Below are positions 12,720 through 23,684 of a stretch of DNA of 64,000 nucleotides, in pieces. Source of the DNA: Nymphaea colorata (Eukaryota; Streptophyta; Magnoliopsida; Nymphaeales; Nymphaeaceae); NCBI RefSeq assembly GCF_008831285.2, contig NC_045138.2, positions 31,095,934 to 31,159,933 on the forward strand. Reading direction: 5' to 3'. Each line of letters starts with the position of its first letter. The first letter of the stretch is position 1. The notes beneath the pieces were generated by a model. That model made no database searches. It worked only from the letters and a program-made list of their open reading frames with translations, and was not told the origin of the DNA. A program made the translations under genes and the position numbers.

Positions 12720-15700
12720 CATTATTTTAGAGTCGAACCCAATGCACCTTAGTTGTGTATCTCAGCTTTGAGTGCACTTTTGGCAAAAAAATACCTGGAT
12801 GTGCTCTCCATGTTTAAAATCCTTAAAATTAACATAAGATTATGGTTTTACATCTGATGTTCTTGATCAAAAGGAGGTAGTATTACAGTTTTACTTCACT
12901 CAATGTGATGCTATATAGTTTAAGAAAGCTTTCGTTTGCAGCAACATTGACCTGGAGGGAAGATTGGTCAGTCACTGAGCAAGGCAAAATAACTCATTGT
13001 ATAAGTCTTTGATATGCTCTAACTAGCCAATCTATTGCCACTTGCAAACAGCTTTTGCATTTGCCTACTACCTTATGGATTGCAATTCCGCATTTTATAT
13101 TACTTGACAAGTGAAAAGTGGGTGAGTTACCTCATGGATTGCAGAAAATGGATGAGTTACCTCATGGTGGGATCCCACACTTCGGAAATACTCCTAATGG
13201 TCCTGAAGGGGATAGGGTAAAAAAAGCATCTTACCTTTTCCATAGAAGTATGCCACATGCTTAGTGGAATCCACATTAACACTGTCCTCAATTTTAACTT
13301 GATATGGAGTGTATTTTGTAGGATTTAGGGTCTTTTAAGAATCTTTAAGCTTCCTGATGTGGAAAAAATTTTTAAAAACTAGTCTAAAATGTGATCCTGC
13401 ACATGAATTTCAAAGGAAAGATAGCATGTGATTGTTTGATTCTGGATAAATGTACTTGTATGGTGGCAATAAGATAAAAATAGTGGATACCTGTAGGTGA
13501 ACAGAGAGCTAGTGTAGTGATGTTTCGATATCTGGTGGATTCAAGCAGGAGAATGAAGTTGAGTTGACAATATCTGCTGCTCCCAAATGCAAGAAGCTAG
13601 ATATGAGTGCTTAGCCAAGTAGAAAGTCTAATGGACGACGATTGGGGCTACACACCACACTGATGTTTTGGCAAGTGACTTGGCGGGCCATGAGTTCGAA
13701 CCATCCTACAGCTCAACTAAGAAGAAAAAGAAAAGAAGTGCAAATAAAGAAAAAGGGAAAGAGAAAAGAAAAAAATTTCTGCTCAAAAAGAAAAAAAAAA
13801 AGTGAAAAGTCCATGCATAATTGTGTGAGAAAGATTGAAGGAAGAGAATGAGATAGTGCTTGGTTTTGAGAATGAAGTATGAAAAGTCCATGCATAATTT
13901 TCACAAGTCCTCATTCATCTACTAAAGTGAAACCTACGGTTTAAAGAGCTTATTGCATACACTAAATGCCACCACAATTCCTATGAAAGTGAGTTAGGAT
14001 AGTTAGGATGTTGATAATAGTTTGTGTGCATTATCTTTGCTTTCTTGCCTTATAGTTTGCTTAGTTAAGTTGTTTATTCTTTTATATAAGCTTAGTGTTG
14101 CTCAAGGACTAGCAACATTTAAGCATAGAGGATTTTGATGATGCACACAATGCATTACATATTACACTTAATTGCAAACATTTATTATTGTTTTAGTGTT
14201 TTTACACCAATATTTATGTTGTTTTAGGTTTCATGGAGTTGTTGTTCAAATTGCATCAGACTTAGGGTTAAAATGATTGAGTTCGTGCCAAAATAGTGTA
14301 TTTTGAAGGTTTAGGGGCAAAATCATCTTTTTACAAATGAAACAAAACATATAGAGTAACCCAAACTTTAATTTACCCTTAATTTACAATGTAAATTAAG
14401 TGAAATTATCCTAAAAGTCCTTGGTTGTGGCTGAAACCTAGTTCATAAATAGAAAATAACGTAGAGGTCGATTGTAAATAATTCCTAGGTATGTTTCTTT
14501 TAGGAATTTCATGAAATTTTAATTCCTAAGGCATTTATTAGAAATAGTAATATTAGCTACAAATTTTGCATCTCATTTGGTAATGTTGCAGCCTTCATCC
14601 ATCTTTTCGCATACTTTGGTGATGCATCTTCGAGAAGATCTCCCTCAACCATGCTGCCCTTCTTTGTTCCTTATTCTCTATACTCTGAGACCTATTGTTG
14701 TGCTTGGAGGATGCAACCTTTGAAAATTTAAAATTTTGAAGATGATTTCATTGGATTCTGGCAGCAGCTGGCCCTTTCTGACCATGGGCAAACACCTAAG
14801 ACACCAATCTGCACAATCCATATGATTTTTAGATGAAATAAAAATTGAAACATGAATGGAAAATCGATTTTGAACAAGAACATGCACATCATGTTCTTAT
14901 GTTCTTGTCCCTTCTACACAAAGCATAATTAAGATAATCAAATCCTAATTCTAAATCAAATCAAAACTAAGCCAGGCTAACAATGCTGCCAAATTAGAGG
15001 ATGTATTGTTCTACACTAAACACCACAGAAAATATGCAGAGGTGCAGCAATTTAAAAAAAAGGAAAAAACCTACCTATCAATGCATAATGAAAGCAAATA
15101 TGCATGCATGAATTTTAAAATCTAAAGGTGAGAGGACTTGCCTACAATTGGGGGTTTGATCTCGACAAGCGGCTGCCACTCTCACCATCCAGCCACTACT
15201 AAACATCCGTCTTTAAGGGCTGCACTCCTCCACGCACTATCAATAGGTTTTGTGTGTAGAAAATGAGGAAGAAGGGACTCCATGGTTGAAAGTGCTCTTC
15301 TCGAAGATGCATCACCAAGGTGTATAAAAGGATGAATAGGGATTTTAGCATCACCAAGTGAGATGCAGAATTCGTAGATAACATTACCATTCTTAGTAAA
15401 ATACCTAAGGAATTGAAATTTTAAGAAATTTTAAAAAGAAACCTATTTAAGAATTATTTAGTATTTACGATTAACCTCTGCTTTATTTTATAACTAGAAC
15501 TAGGTTTCAGCCACAATCAAGTACTTTTAGGACAAATTCACTAACTTTACATTATAAATCAAGGATTGGATTGTTCTGGGTGTTTTAATCTACTTGTAAA
15601 AAGATGATTTTGCCCTTGAACATCTAAAGTACACTATTTTGACTTAAACTCAACCATTTTAACCTTCATCTCGGTGTAATTCAAACTGGAGATCCATGAA

Positions 15701-18700
15701 ACCTAAAACAATATAAACATAGGTGTAAAAACACTAAAACAATGACAAATGCATGCAAATTATGTGTAAAATTTAATGCATTTCATGCATCATCAAACAC
15801 CTCAGCCCACAAAGTAGTAAACATCAATTTTCCTCTGGGACCCCATTCTATTTTTTCCCAATGTGTAGTGTGGAACTATTCATTTTTGAAAGCTTACAAA
15901 GTTTTTATCTCACATCTAAGCAGTAAATTTACAAAAATGCACTCAAAGCAGAGACACTCAACTAGGTTGCGTTTATGACCTAAAATTGGATTTTTATCAA
16001 GTTTGGTTTGCTGGTCTTGCTTTTTTTTTTTAATCAAATTATTTGTGGCCTTCATAGATGCATATATATTGAAAGATCAATGTGAACTTCAAATGAAAGA
16101 AAGAGAAAATTCCAATAAATATGCATTTTATGTCTGTTATAAACATTTTGGGTCTAACTAACTGCCAAATTTAAGTCATAGCTTCATTAACTAGTTTTGA
16201 CAGAATATATGTAACCCGGACTCATTTTTCTGCACCTATACTTTTTGCAGGAAAAACTTCAACATACGCGAAGACTCTATGATACTTATAATGCTCTGCT
16301 AGAGACCAAGGAATTGGCATCAAAAGAAATTTCATTGTTGAATTCAATAAATCAACAGGTTTGTCGAATGTGATCTCTTTACTTTTCTTGAGGGTTGAAC
16401 TTGCTCAAATTTTTGCTTCAGCAAGTTTCACGACATCTGCAACAGTCTTGTAAAATTTGACGAAGTGCACAAACCGACTTATAATGTATTTCATGCCTAA
16501 ACTAAGAGGCTACACTTTCTTTAGCTACAGTTGTGCACATTTCTGGCCTTGATGGTTCAGTTCGATGTGTTTTCAGATTTCACTTCATGAGTTTCAAAGA
16601 ATCATCACATAATGCACTTGGAAGTACACATGACTGCAATTCATAAGAAATGGTGAATCTTGTACAATAGCAATTACATGGAGATATGTAAACTTGGAGG
16701 TGGTGATTGTAAAGTGTAAGGACAAATAAGTGAAACAGAAAAAGTGATGTGTAAAGATAAAAATGAACTCTCTATGTTGTTTACAAAATTATTCCAATAA
16801 TTACATGGGGATATATAACTGTGGATATGGTGATTATGAAGTGTAAGGGCAAATAAGTAAAATATGAAAGCAGAAAAAAAAATGTGTAAATGAAAAAAAT
16901 TAACTCACTATGTTGTTTACAACATTATTCCAATAACTAGCAAGTTCATAATATAAACTTGTAGAATTGATAAGGCTATTTTATTTTCAAAAATAATTTT
17001 ATTAATTTATGCAAATACGTCCACTTCAACTAACCTTTGTCAAATGTAATCAGCTAGTGACATGGGGTTCACTCATCCAATATCACTAATCACTTATTTT
17101 TTTGGGGATCTAAGTGATTCACTTTTAGTGAGAACTTTTACTAACATAGCAGGCCACAACAAAGACTTCTGAATGCAGAATAGTTGATTTTAAGAAAATT
17201 GACAACTAATGACAACCTAAGTCACGTGGGTTCGAGTACGATTCGGGTATGAGTATAGAGATATGGGTACAGACACAGTAACTTTAGAAAATGTGGGTAC
17301 GGGGACACAACATGATATATATATATATATATATAACTAAGTTAGAAAAAATTAAATCAAGTAAAATTAAGTAGTTTGGATCAGCTTCAAGCAAAAAAGT
17401 ACCCAAGTATGTCCAAGTACCTATTTTAGGCATGGGTAGATACCTTTATTCCCATGTCTTCCAGCTACTTTATCGCCCACTTTGATTTTACGTTTCTGTG
17501 AGATATATACACGAATCATTTCTGGATTATAAATGGAACCCCCCTTTTTCTGGCCCCACCTGACATCAATAACTCGACCTCTTCCGCCTATAGGCAACTT
17601 TAGACAAGTTTCTTTTGCAGTGGATACCTGAATGCCAAGTATGGCTCGTAATAATCTATCTTCTGGAGCATAGGATGATTCTTTCGCTGTCTGAGGCGTT
17701 AATTTACCTACTAAAACATCACCAGTTTCTACCCAAGATCCCAGCATCACAGTTTCGCTGTCTGACACGGGTACATGGACCTTACTGAAGTACCCATGTG
17801 GTTTAGATGATAACAATCTAGAGTAATTAATATAGAATGTACCTTGTGTTATAATAGGAGGGTCTACGTACATGCTTGTTGAACCGTATGGTGTCATATG
17901 ATAAGAACAATGTCAAAATCTCAAAATCTTACTGCAATATCTTAGTCTCTTGTTAGTCTTTAGTTACATGGTTTATCACTATGTATATGTTTAATTGTTC
18001 ATCCTTTAAAATAGTTGAAAATGCGTTTTTTGAATTTTTATTGCATTCTATGGGTTTTTCTTGTTCTCATGGGTTTTTTACTGTATGCGTGTGTGTGTTC
18101 GTATATATATGTCCATGAATTGCTTTTCCCATAGGTTCTTACATGCTTTTATTACAACATTAGTATTGCCATGAGAGAAAAAAATGCACCTAAGACAATG
18201 AGATGTTGGCCAATTTACATACTTTTTCTGTAGTTTTGAAGAGATTACTGACCTTGTCAAAGCTGTTGATTCCCTTTCGTTCTTTCATGGCCTAAGTGCC
18301 AACTTGATTTTTCATTTTTCATTATCTTGTCCATTATGCTATTTTCATGAACTTTCCAAATCACTTTTTGTATGCAGTTTCAAGATGCCATAACCAGTAC
18401 AAGTGGCCGTATTAAGCTTATAAATTCCTTGGAGAGCATCTCAAATGGAACTCAGCAGGTGTCTCCTGTAACTTTTGATAGTGATGCCCACATGATTTAA
18501 TATGCAAATTTATTAAAACCATGTAATTAATTCTATGTTTAACCGCAATTGCAACTCCGAAGTTCATTTTTCTGCATTTGTTTCATAGAATTTAGTCAAT
18601 GACATGAAAACGGGCATGCAATGGTTCTGTAGTTCTGTCTTATTATTCACTTCTGTTTGTGTTTATTTGTTTGTCAAAAGGGCAGCTCTTCCTTTGTGTG

Positions 18701-19468
18701 GCCTACCATAGTGATATTCTTGAATTTCTGCTGTCTTTCTCATGAAATTCAGTTTATATTCTCTCTTAAGCAATTAAGATATCTTTTTGTAAATGAAAGT
18801 GTAATATTGAAACAAATGAAGACAGATGTGAAATTTGTTTTTTTAACCTTTTTCCTTTTATTTGATTTGATTTTATTTTATTTATGGCTGTGAATTTCAA
18901 ACTTTTTTTCTTGCACTTACAAAATGGTGCTTATACTGCAGAAAATAGTTTTATTATGTTTGTTGATTCTCTGTAAAGCTAATGCTCATTTTTAGACCAT
19001 ACTTTAGCATTGGTTTGTCTGTTTGCTGTTCAAGGCCTTTTTGCCCATATGATTGAGAAGAATCTTCCCTCTCAAGGGGCACACTTCATTGACTGTCTTA
19101 TATGCTGAACACTACAACTGACTAGTAGTAATGAGAATTTTGACTTGTATGCATGCTCTCTTGAACCCATTTGGATACGCATGCAGCCATGTGAATGCTG
19201 ACTGATGCCCTCACATGACTAGAAATTGGACAAACTTCGGCTTAGTTTGGAAGAGGAACAAAAGATATGTTCAGGCCTCAAGGAGAAGTTAGCTGCAACA
19301 ACTGAAGAGCAGCACCGTTTCTCTTCCCTTTTAAAATCTTTCCAGGTTAGTACAACTTTATTTCACCTTACAGTGTTATTCTGCTCGACTTTCTTAACCC
19401 TTATGCATCTTGGGTAGGATGAGTACGCCAAGAATGAAAGTTTAAGGACTGCAAGGGCACCAACGTAG
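5535..19468 (+). CDS. CCDC93: CCDC93 homologue, compact plant form (9 exons, 322 aa)
   Basis: Exons: 5535-5728, 6117-6276, 7232-7363, 9110-9189, 12238-12277, 16251-16358, 18378-18458, 19223-19345, 19418-19468. All introns are GT-AG and phases join without a break. Residues 1-118 carry the NN-CH-type N-terminal domain: [22 protein letters not shown] and [20 protein letters not shown] each align with animal CCDC93. From about residue 150 the chain is helical coiled coil and again matches the animal C-terminus ([22 protein letters not shown], and KNE near the end). In animals CCDC93 pairs with CCDC22 in the CCC part of the Commander complex, which recycles membrane cargo from endosomes. The plant role is inferred from homology only. 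The animal protein is roughly 630 aa. Here the N-domain is followed after a short linker by the C-terminal coil, so the central coiled coil is absent, either truly or through exons I could not see in introns 2-3. Neighbouring genes give no functional hint. Confidence 0.88.
8234..8673 (+). other. Charged, Lys/Glu-rich open frames in CCDC93 intron 3
   Basis: Two adjacent plus-strand frames (8236-8427 and 8476-8673) encode strongly charged peptides: a basic stretch, an acidic EDEDND patch, then another basic stretch. An AG lies just before 8234. They could be an alternative CCDC93 exon for part of the missing central region, or low-complexity purine-rich intron. I cannot fit them into the main transcript without breaking its phase. 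Confidence 0.2.
9197..9517 (+). repeat. 107-bp tandem triplication in CCDC93 intron 4
   Basis: Three head-to-tail copies start at 9197, 9304 and 9411, each exactly 107 bp and starting AATCATTTGC. They differ by only one or two substitutions (GTTCATCAC versus GGTCATCAC, and CTTTA versus CTATA), so the amplification is recent. The array begins 7 bp downstream of the exon 4 splice donor at 9190-9191. Confidence 0.95.
10010..10680. other. Less AT-rich, coding-like island in CCDC93 intron 4
   Basis: This block is visibly richer in G and C than the surrounding intron. It contains a 93-codon plus-strand frame (10014-10295) and an 84-codon minus-strand frame (10409-10663) of non-repetitive composition. 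I recognise no family. It may be a captured gene fragment or part of an old retroelement. Confidence 0.3.
11655..11905 (+). repeat. Diverged direct repeat, copy A (5' of exon 5)
   Basis: It begins with a GAAAATATTGCCAAAA-type segment near 11670 and continues through an AT-rich body with GTAAGAAAATTA. The same order of motifs recurs at 12412-12640. Copies are diverged with indels. The family is unknown. Confidence 0.6.
12412..12640 (+). repeat. Diverged direct repeat, copy B (3' of exon 5)
   Basis: Second copy of the repeat at 11655-11905, in the same orientation. The two copies bracket the 40-bp exon 5 (12238-12277) of CCDC93. A GA microsatellite follows at 12688-12717. Confidence 0.6.
12687..12718 (+). 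repeat. (AG)n microsatellite
   Basis: About 15 uninterrupted AG units in CCDC93 intron 5. Confidence 0.95.
14136..14720 (+). mobile_element. LTR-like arm, left (plus orientation)
   Basis: It begins TGATGATGCACA right after a tract resembling the 3' end of an LTR-retrotransposon internal region (GCTCAAGGACTAGCAAC at about 14098, then AGCATAGAGG as a purine-tract candidate). Its entire length is repeated in inverted orientation at 15212-15795. Landmarks shared by both arms include GGTTTCATGGA, GGGCAAAATCATC, GTGGCTGAAACCTAGTT and GGTGATGCATCTTCGAGAAG. Confidence 0.7.
15212..15795 (-). mobile_element. LTR-like arm, right (inverted copy)
   Basis: Reverse complement of the arm at 14136-14720, with dispersed substitutions and small indels. 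It ends with the inverted TGATGATGCA. Homology runs a few bases past both outer ends (GAGG in each). A 491-bp spacer lies between the arms. The layout is either two LTRs of the same family inserted head to head or a fold-back element. No convincing target-site duplication was seen. Confidence 0.7.
16672..16936 (+). repeat. 127-bp tandem duplication in CCDC93 intron 6
   Basis: Two copies start AATTACATGG at 16672 and 16799 and end in ACAAAATTATTCCAATA or ACAACATTATTCCAATA. They have diverged by point changes and a few short insertions, so this duplication is older than the 107-bp array. Confidence 0.9.
17318..17334 (+). repeat. (TA)n microsatellite
   Basis: Short uninterrupted TA run next to the repeat that carries the rpoB fragment. 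Confidence 0.85.
17438..17753 (-). pseudogene. rpoB: Plastid rpoB fragment (NUPT) in CCDC93 intron 6
   Basis: On the minus strand this encodes about 104 residues of the C-terminal third of plastid RNA polymerase beta subunit. Segments such as [41 protein letters not shown] and [13 protein letters not shown] are near-identical to the plastid protein. Both ends are abrupt: upstream the frame runs into unrelated sequence (start of the open frame at 17897), and downstream plastid similarity stops after HGNKGI. It lies antisense to CCDC93 and is flanked by CCCGTGTC/GGGTAC motifs typical of a plant repeat. No stop codon interrupts the plastid part, which points to recent transfer. It cannot be functional: it lacks most of the gene and plastid expression signals. 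Confidence 0.9.
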
Positions 19469-20555
19469 AGAATTGTGAAGAATGAATGATTAAGAAATGC
19501 TAGGGAACAAATCCAACTTGCTACTGATCTATTCTTGGGGAGAAATATGATGTCTGGTTCAAGTGATGGACTGAGGATGCCGAGGTGATATTGGACTACC
19601 TATTAGCTTATCCTCTGCAGAGGGAGGCTGGCTTTGGGGAAAAAAAAATGCCTACTGCGTCCCAAAAAGTAAAGGAAAGAAGAGCTAATGGTCACCAACA
19701 GCCTGTTTATTCTATTCTTGTGAACATCAAGTTCTCTAGAAGCCATTCTTTGTAACTGTAATACCATTCACTTTTACGGCATGTAGCTCTAACTGTTGAT
19801 TATGCCAATACCTCGGCATATCATAACTTTTTCATGCTGTTAGTATATTTTCCAATTTATCAAATCATGGGCTCATTAAACAAGCGTTTATGTATTGGAA
19901 TTGTTTGAAAGTAGTTCGATATCGGAAGTTTCAACGAGATAGATGGTCCTGCATGTAACAGATAGCTTCTTGGCATCACAAAAGATTTATGAAATATAGT
20001 TTTAACCTTAAAAGTTCTTGAACTCTACCGTGTTTTTGTAAGTATTGCTAAGATATTACATCAGAATTTGCAACTGATAATACATGTAAAAAGTATACGA
20101 CTTAGTCTTGCTCGTGTTTCAAATAAAACGAAAAATGGATGTCCGATGGTTACAAGATTCGTAGTCAAACTAAAAGTTTAAAATAGTTCAAGAACTAGTG
20201 AGATCAAGGTATTATGGTTATTGGCCAGTGGCAAGCTTATAATTTTCTTTCATGACCAGGGGTGGATTGAAATAAATTATGCCAACAGATTAACTTTAGC
20301 TAATGAGAGTTAAGGATTTTAAATACCCAATTAATGATGGATTAGAGCTCTTAAGCTAAAATTAGACATTAAACTAAGCCAGAATTGAAACTAATCATCT
20401 AAATCTAATTAATTGAATATACCTCCTCAAAATAATATATTATTGTTTTTCTAAACCTCCTCTCTTCAAGATAAAATAATAAAAAGTATAATAAGTAATA
20501 AAAAGATAATAGCTTTTGGCTATAAACAGGGGTTCCCCCCCTCTTGAGATCTAAC

Positions 20556-20760
20556 GTAAGGAAGACAAGGAAGAGAGAGAAGAAAAAGAGAGGAGAGGGG
20601 AAGGAGGGAAGAGAGGCAGAAGAGAGAAAAGCAGAGAAAGAGGGAGAAGATGGAGGGGACGAGGAGAAAGAGAGAAAAGAGGGAGAAGAGAGGGTGGGGG
20701 GGGGGGAGCGAGGAGAGAAAGGGAGGGTAGATAGAGAAAATAGAGGATAAGGAAAGTGTC
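20556..20760 (+). repeat. Purine tract of about 200 bp (GA-rich)
   Basis: Almost every base on the plus strand is A or G (GAGAGAAGAAAAAGAGAGG-like), including a run of about ten G near 20697-20706. The 68-codon frame over it (Glu/Arg/Gly-rich) is a composition artefact. Confidence 0.9.
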
Positions 20761-21728
20761 TATCAGCGATATTGGAGTAGAGATTTCACCAAAATATTAG
20801 GTATGATGGAAGTCATCGTAATTTTTTTAATCACATGTAAAATTTTAGATTGTTTATTGTAGAAATTTTAATTGCTTCTCTTACGCTGCACTTTGCAGCT
20901 CTTCTCTACGATAGACGAGATGCTGCTAAATTTTTGTTAGAAACCTTGAACCCTCTCGTTTTGCACGTAGCATATACAAGCAACGAACAAAACTGTGCAA
21001 ACAGTGTTTACGTAGCTCTAGGTTGCATTGAAATTCATGTCAACCATGCATCAATTTACCACATCATGAAACTTGACAATGGGCTAGGCTAAGCCGTGAG
21101 ACTTAGCTTTCCTTAATCAACCATGATTACTAGTAAATCTTGGTCAGCTACGATCCAACTTCAGTTAGACTACCTTGGCCATGCCTAGAATCGAGATGAA
21201 GCCAGGCGGGCGATTGACCATACAAAATTTTAGTTAAGATTTAATGTTAATAATACATAATTAAATTAATCATGTAGTTTATAAAAGTGCTTAGACCAGC
21301 AAAGTTGAGATTTAGTAGACTTGAACTAAGTTGCCAATTTAAGCAAATGACTTAAGTTAATTAAGTTCAGCTTGATTCTTTGAATACATGTTTATGCATG
21401 AATGCATGTATGTTATTTAGTTGTATCTGTTTTTAAAAGTACGTGCCACACTCAAATAGGGAACTTGAGCTTTGTATATGGCAGAGGCTCGATAATGAGT
21501 TTCAAGAGTGAATTGTTTAATGATAAACTCGTGCTTTAGCTTTGATATGGACATATTTGATAAGGCAAATAGGGTAGTGATGATAGATATAAAAGTATGC
21601 TCACACATTAGATTGATTGAGCATGATTTGTTGCTTATTTACTTTATTTACCTGCAGTGATAATACTCATTCATTATTATTTTAATAGTCAATACAATAC
21701 ATGAACTTTACACTCAAACGACATATAA

Positions 21729-21925
21729 AAAATCTTCTAATAATTTTCATTGTATTTAGCAGTAGTGTTGATGCCATGATTATCTGCCTTTATTTGGTTC
21801 TTCCTATGTAATAGATAATGCCCGATCAAATCTTCTAATAATTTTCATTGTATTTAGCAGTCGTGCTGATGCTATGATTATATGCCTTCATTTGGTTCTT
21901 ATCATGTAATAGATAATGCTCGTTG
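21729..21925 (+). repeat. 99-bp tandem duplication
   Basis: Copies begin AAATCTTCTAATAATTTTC at 21729 and 21828 and contain GTATTTAGCAGT and GTAATAGATAATGC in the same order, with a handful of substitutions. Confidence 0.9.
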
Positions 21926-23684
21926 ATCGGGCGCCCGAAGGGATGAGAGATTGTTGCGAAGTAATGCGACAATGTCATATACGTTTTTCTTATTTATTTT
22001 TGTTGGTGTTTGAGACTAAGACTTGAGAGCTGTGGCTCTCCAACATATATATAAAAAGTAATGTGTTTTTTTTAATAAGTATTTTTCATTAGCAACATTA
22101 ATTGCTAGGACAGATCATGTTGTGCGCTAATTACGCCCGACGCCAACTACATATGTGTGTGATTGTTTTGCTTTCGCTACCAAAAAAAAGAAAAAAAGAA
22201 CTCTGTATGTATTTCTTTTACACTACATTTCGTCGCCATACGGTTGAGCCTAAGCTGGTTTTGGAGGTATATATATGGGGTTCAACCAGTCCCATTTGGG
22301 ACTGTTTTAGTCAACCATTTTTTCTCTCACCTACTTTTTCTCCCACCTTTTTCTACTTTTTCATTTTTTCTTTCTGTAACCGCTTATCCACCCTAATTTT
22401 GCAGGATGCATTGCATTGGGCAGAATGGTAAATTGGAAAACTGCAAGGTTTAAAAGCGGTACGTGTAAAGATATTTTTTCAAAGTGTAGTTGTCTTTCAT
22501 CTTTTTGAAAAATAACTTTTATTGGTCTCATCAGATGACTAATAAGCAATACATAGTCTTTATATTCACACTACTCAAGTTGGTTTTTGGTCAGGCCATT
22601 TTAGGACATAATAACCATCTTAATCTTATTTCCACTCAGGCTAACTTTATTGTGCAAATGCTAACCTTGAACTTTGCATACATGCATAATCTTCCATCAC
22701 AAAAGTGGGGTTTACGACATCTACGTGCTCTTAATTCCTGAATTTTACAGTATAAATTATGGCAAGCTGTAGTACTAAATAGTTATGCCAAACTCGTGCC
22801 CGAATAAGCTTAAACCCGTCCCACTCACATTGCACTATCATTTATTGTGACTGGTAATATACGTTATTTCCGGAACTCTCTTGTATGTTCATAATTTTTT
22901 ATATTTAGTGTTGGCTTGAGTGAACTTGCATCCAACTTATAACACTCAAAATCTGTGGCACAATAACGTTACATATATATATATATATATATATATAGTT
23001 CATATCAGCAACTCATAACTTGGGAGAAATTTTTTGCTTCTAAGTTAACCATGTGTTCATGGTCAGTGTCCTCAGGAAGGAAGTGTTTTCCATGGTAAAA
23101 GATTCTAAAAGAAGTAACACCAAATCAAGCGTTCACCATCAGTTTTTACTATCCCCCACCATGAGAGTAGATGAAGATTTAGCAGGCTGGGTTCGTGTCG
23201 TATGTGCAGAAGCCATGCCCGCATCTCTGCGCACATTTTTTTATTTGTTTCCTTGTTTTATATGGCCATTTATTTATTTTTGTCCTTGCTGATGATCTTA
23301 ATCCTTGGCAAATATGCATGACATTGTCCGTTTCTGTGCCACCTTCCGAAATAATCAATTTGATATCTTTTTATGCTTCCCTTGGCCAAAGACAAGAAAA
23401 ATGAACAGCAATCTTTTGTTTGCATGTGGATGCATGATTTGATGTAACTTAGAGGGATAGAGCCTTGCTTCTAGGAACTAACTCAATCTCTTACATTTTT
23501 ATCCATCCACAACAATCCAAATGATGGGAGCCCCGCCCCACCACCACCCCCCCATCCTGAAAAAAAAAAAAAAAAAAAAAGGCAGCCATTTCCTTTTGTA
23601 CTTCTTCCTCCATGACAAAACCAGCGTATTTACATCATCAAAACCCTCTAGCACATGAATTTTCTAGGAAAAAACAGATCCCTT

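Larger units (their letters stand above)
19469..23684. other. Intergenic region between CCDC93 and GA3ox (convergent genes)
   Basis: The two genes converge here, so this region holds both 3' ends. It contains a purine-only tract (20556-20760), a 99-bp tandem duplication (21729-21925), an 18-bp inverted repeat at about 22289-22306, a TA run (22974-22996) and an A20 run (23561-23580) close to the GA3ox end. The open frames present are short and of repetitive or AT-driven composition. I support no gene. Confidence 0.6.

Noticed and set aside
20544-20750. 68-codon Glu/Arg/Gly frame
   Set aside because: Encoded by a purine-only tract, so composition alone explains it.
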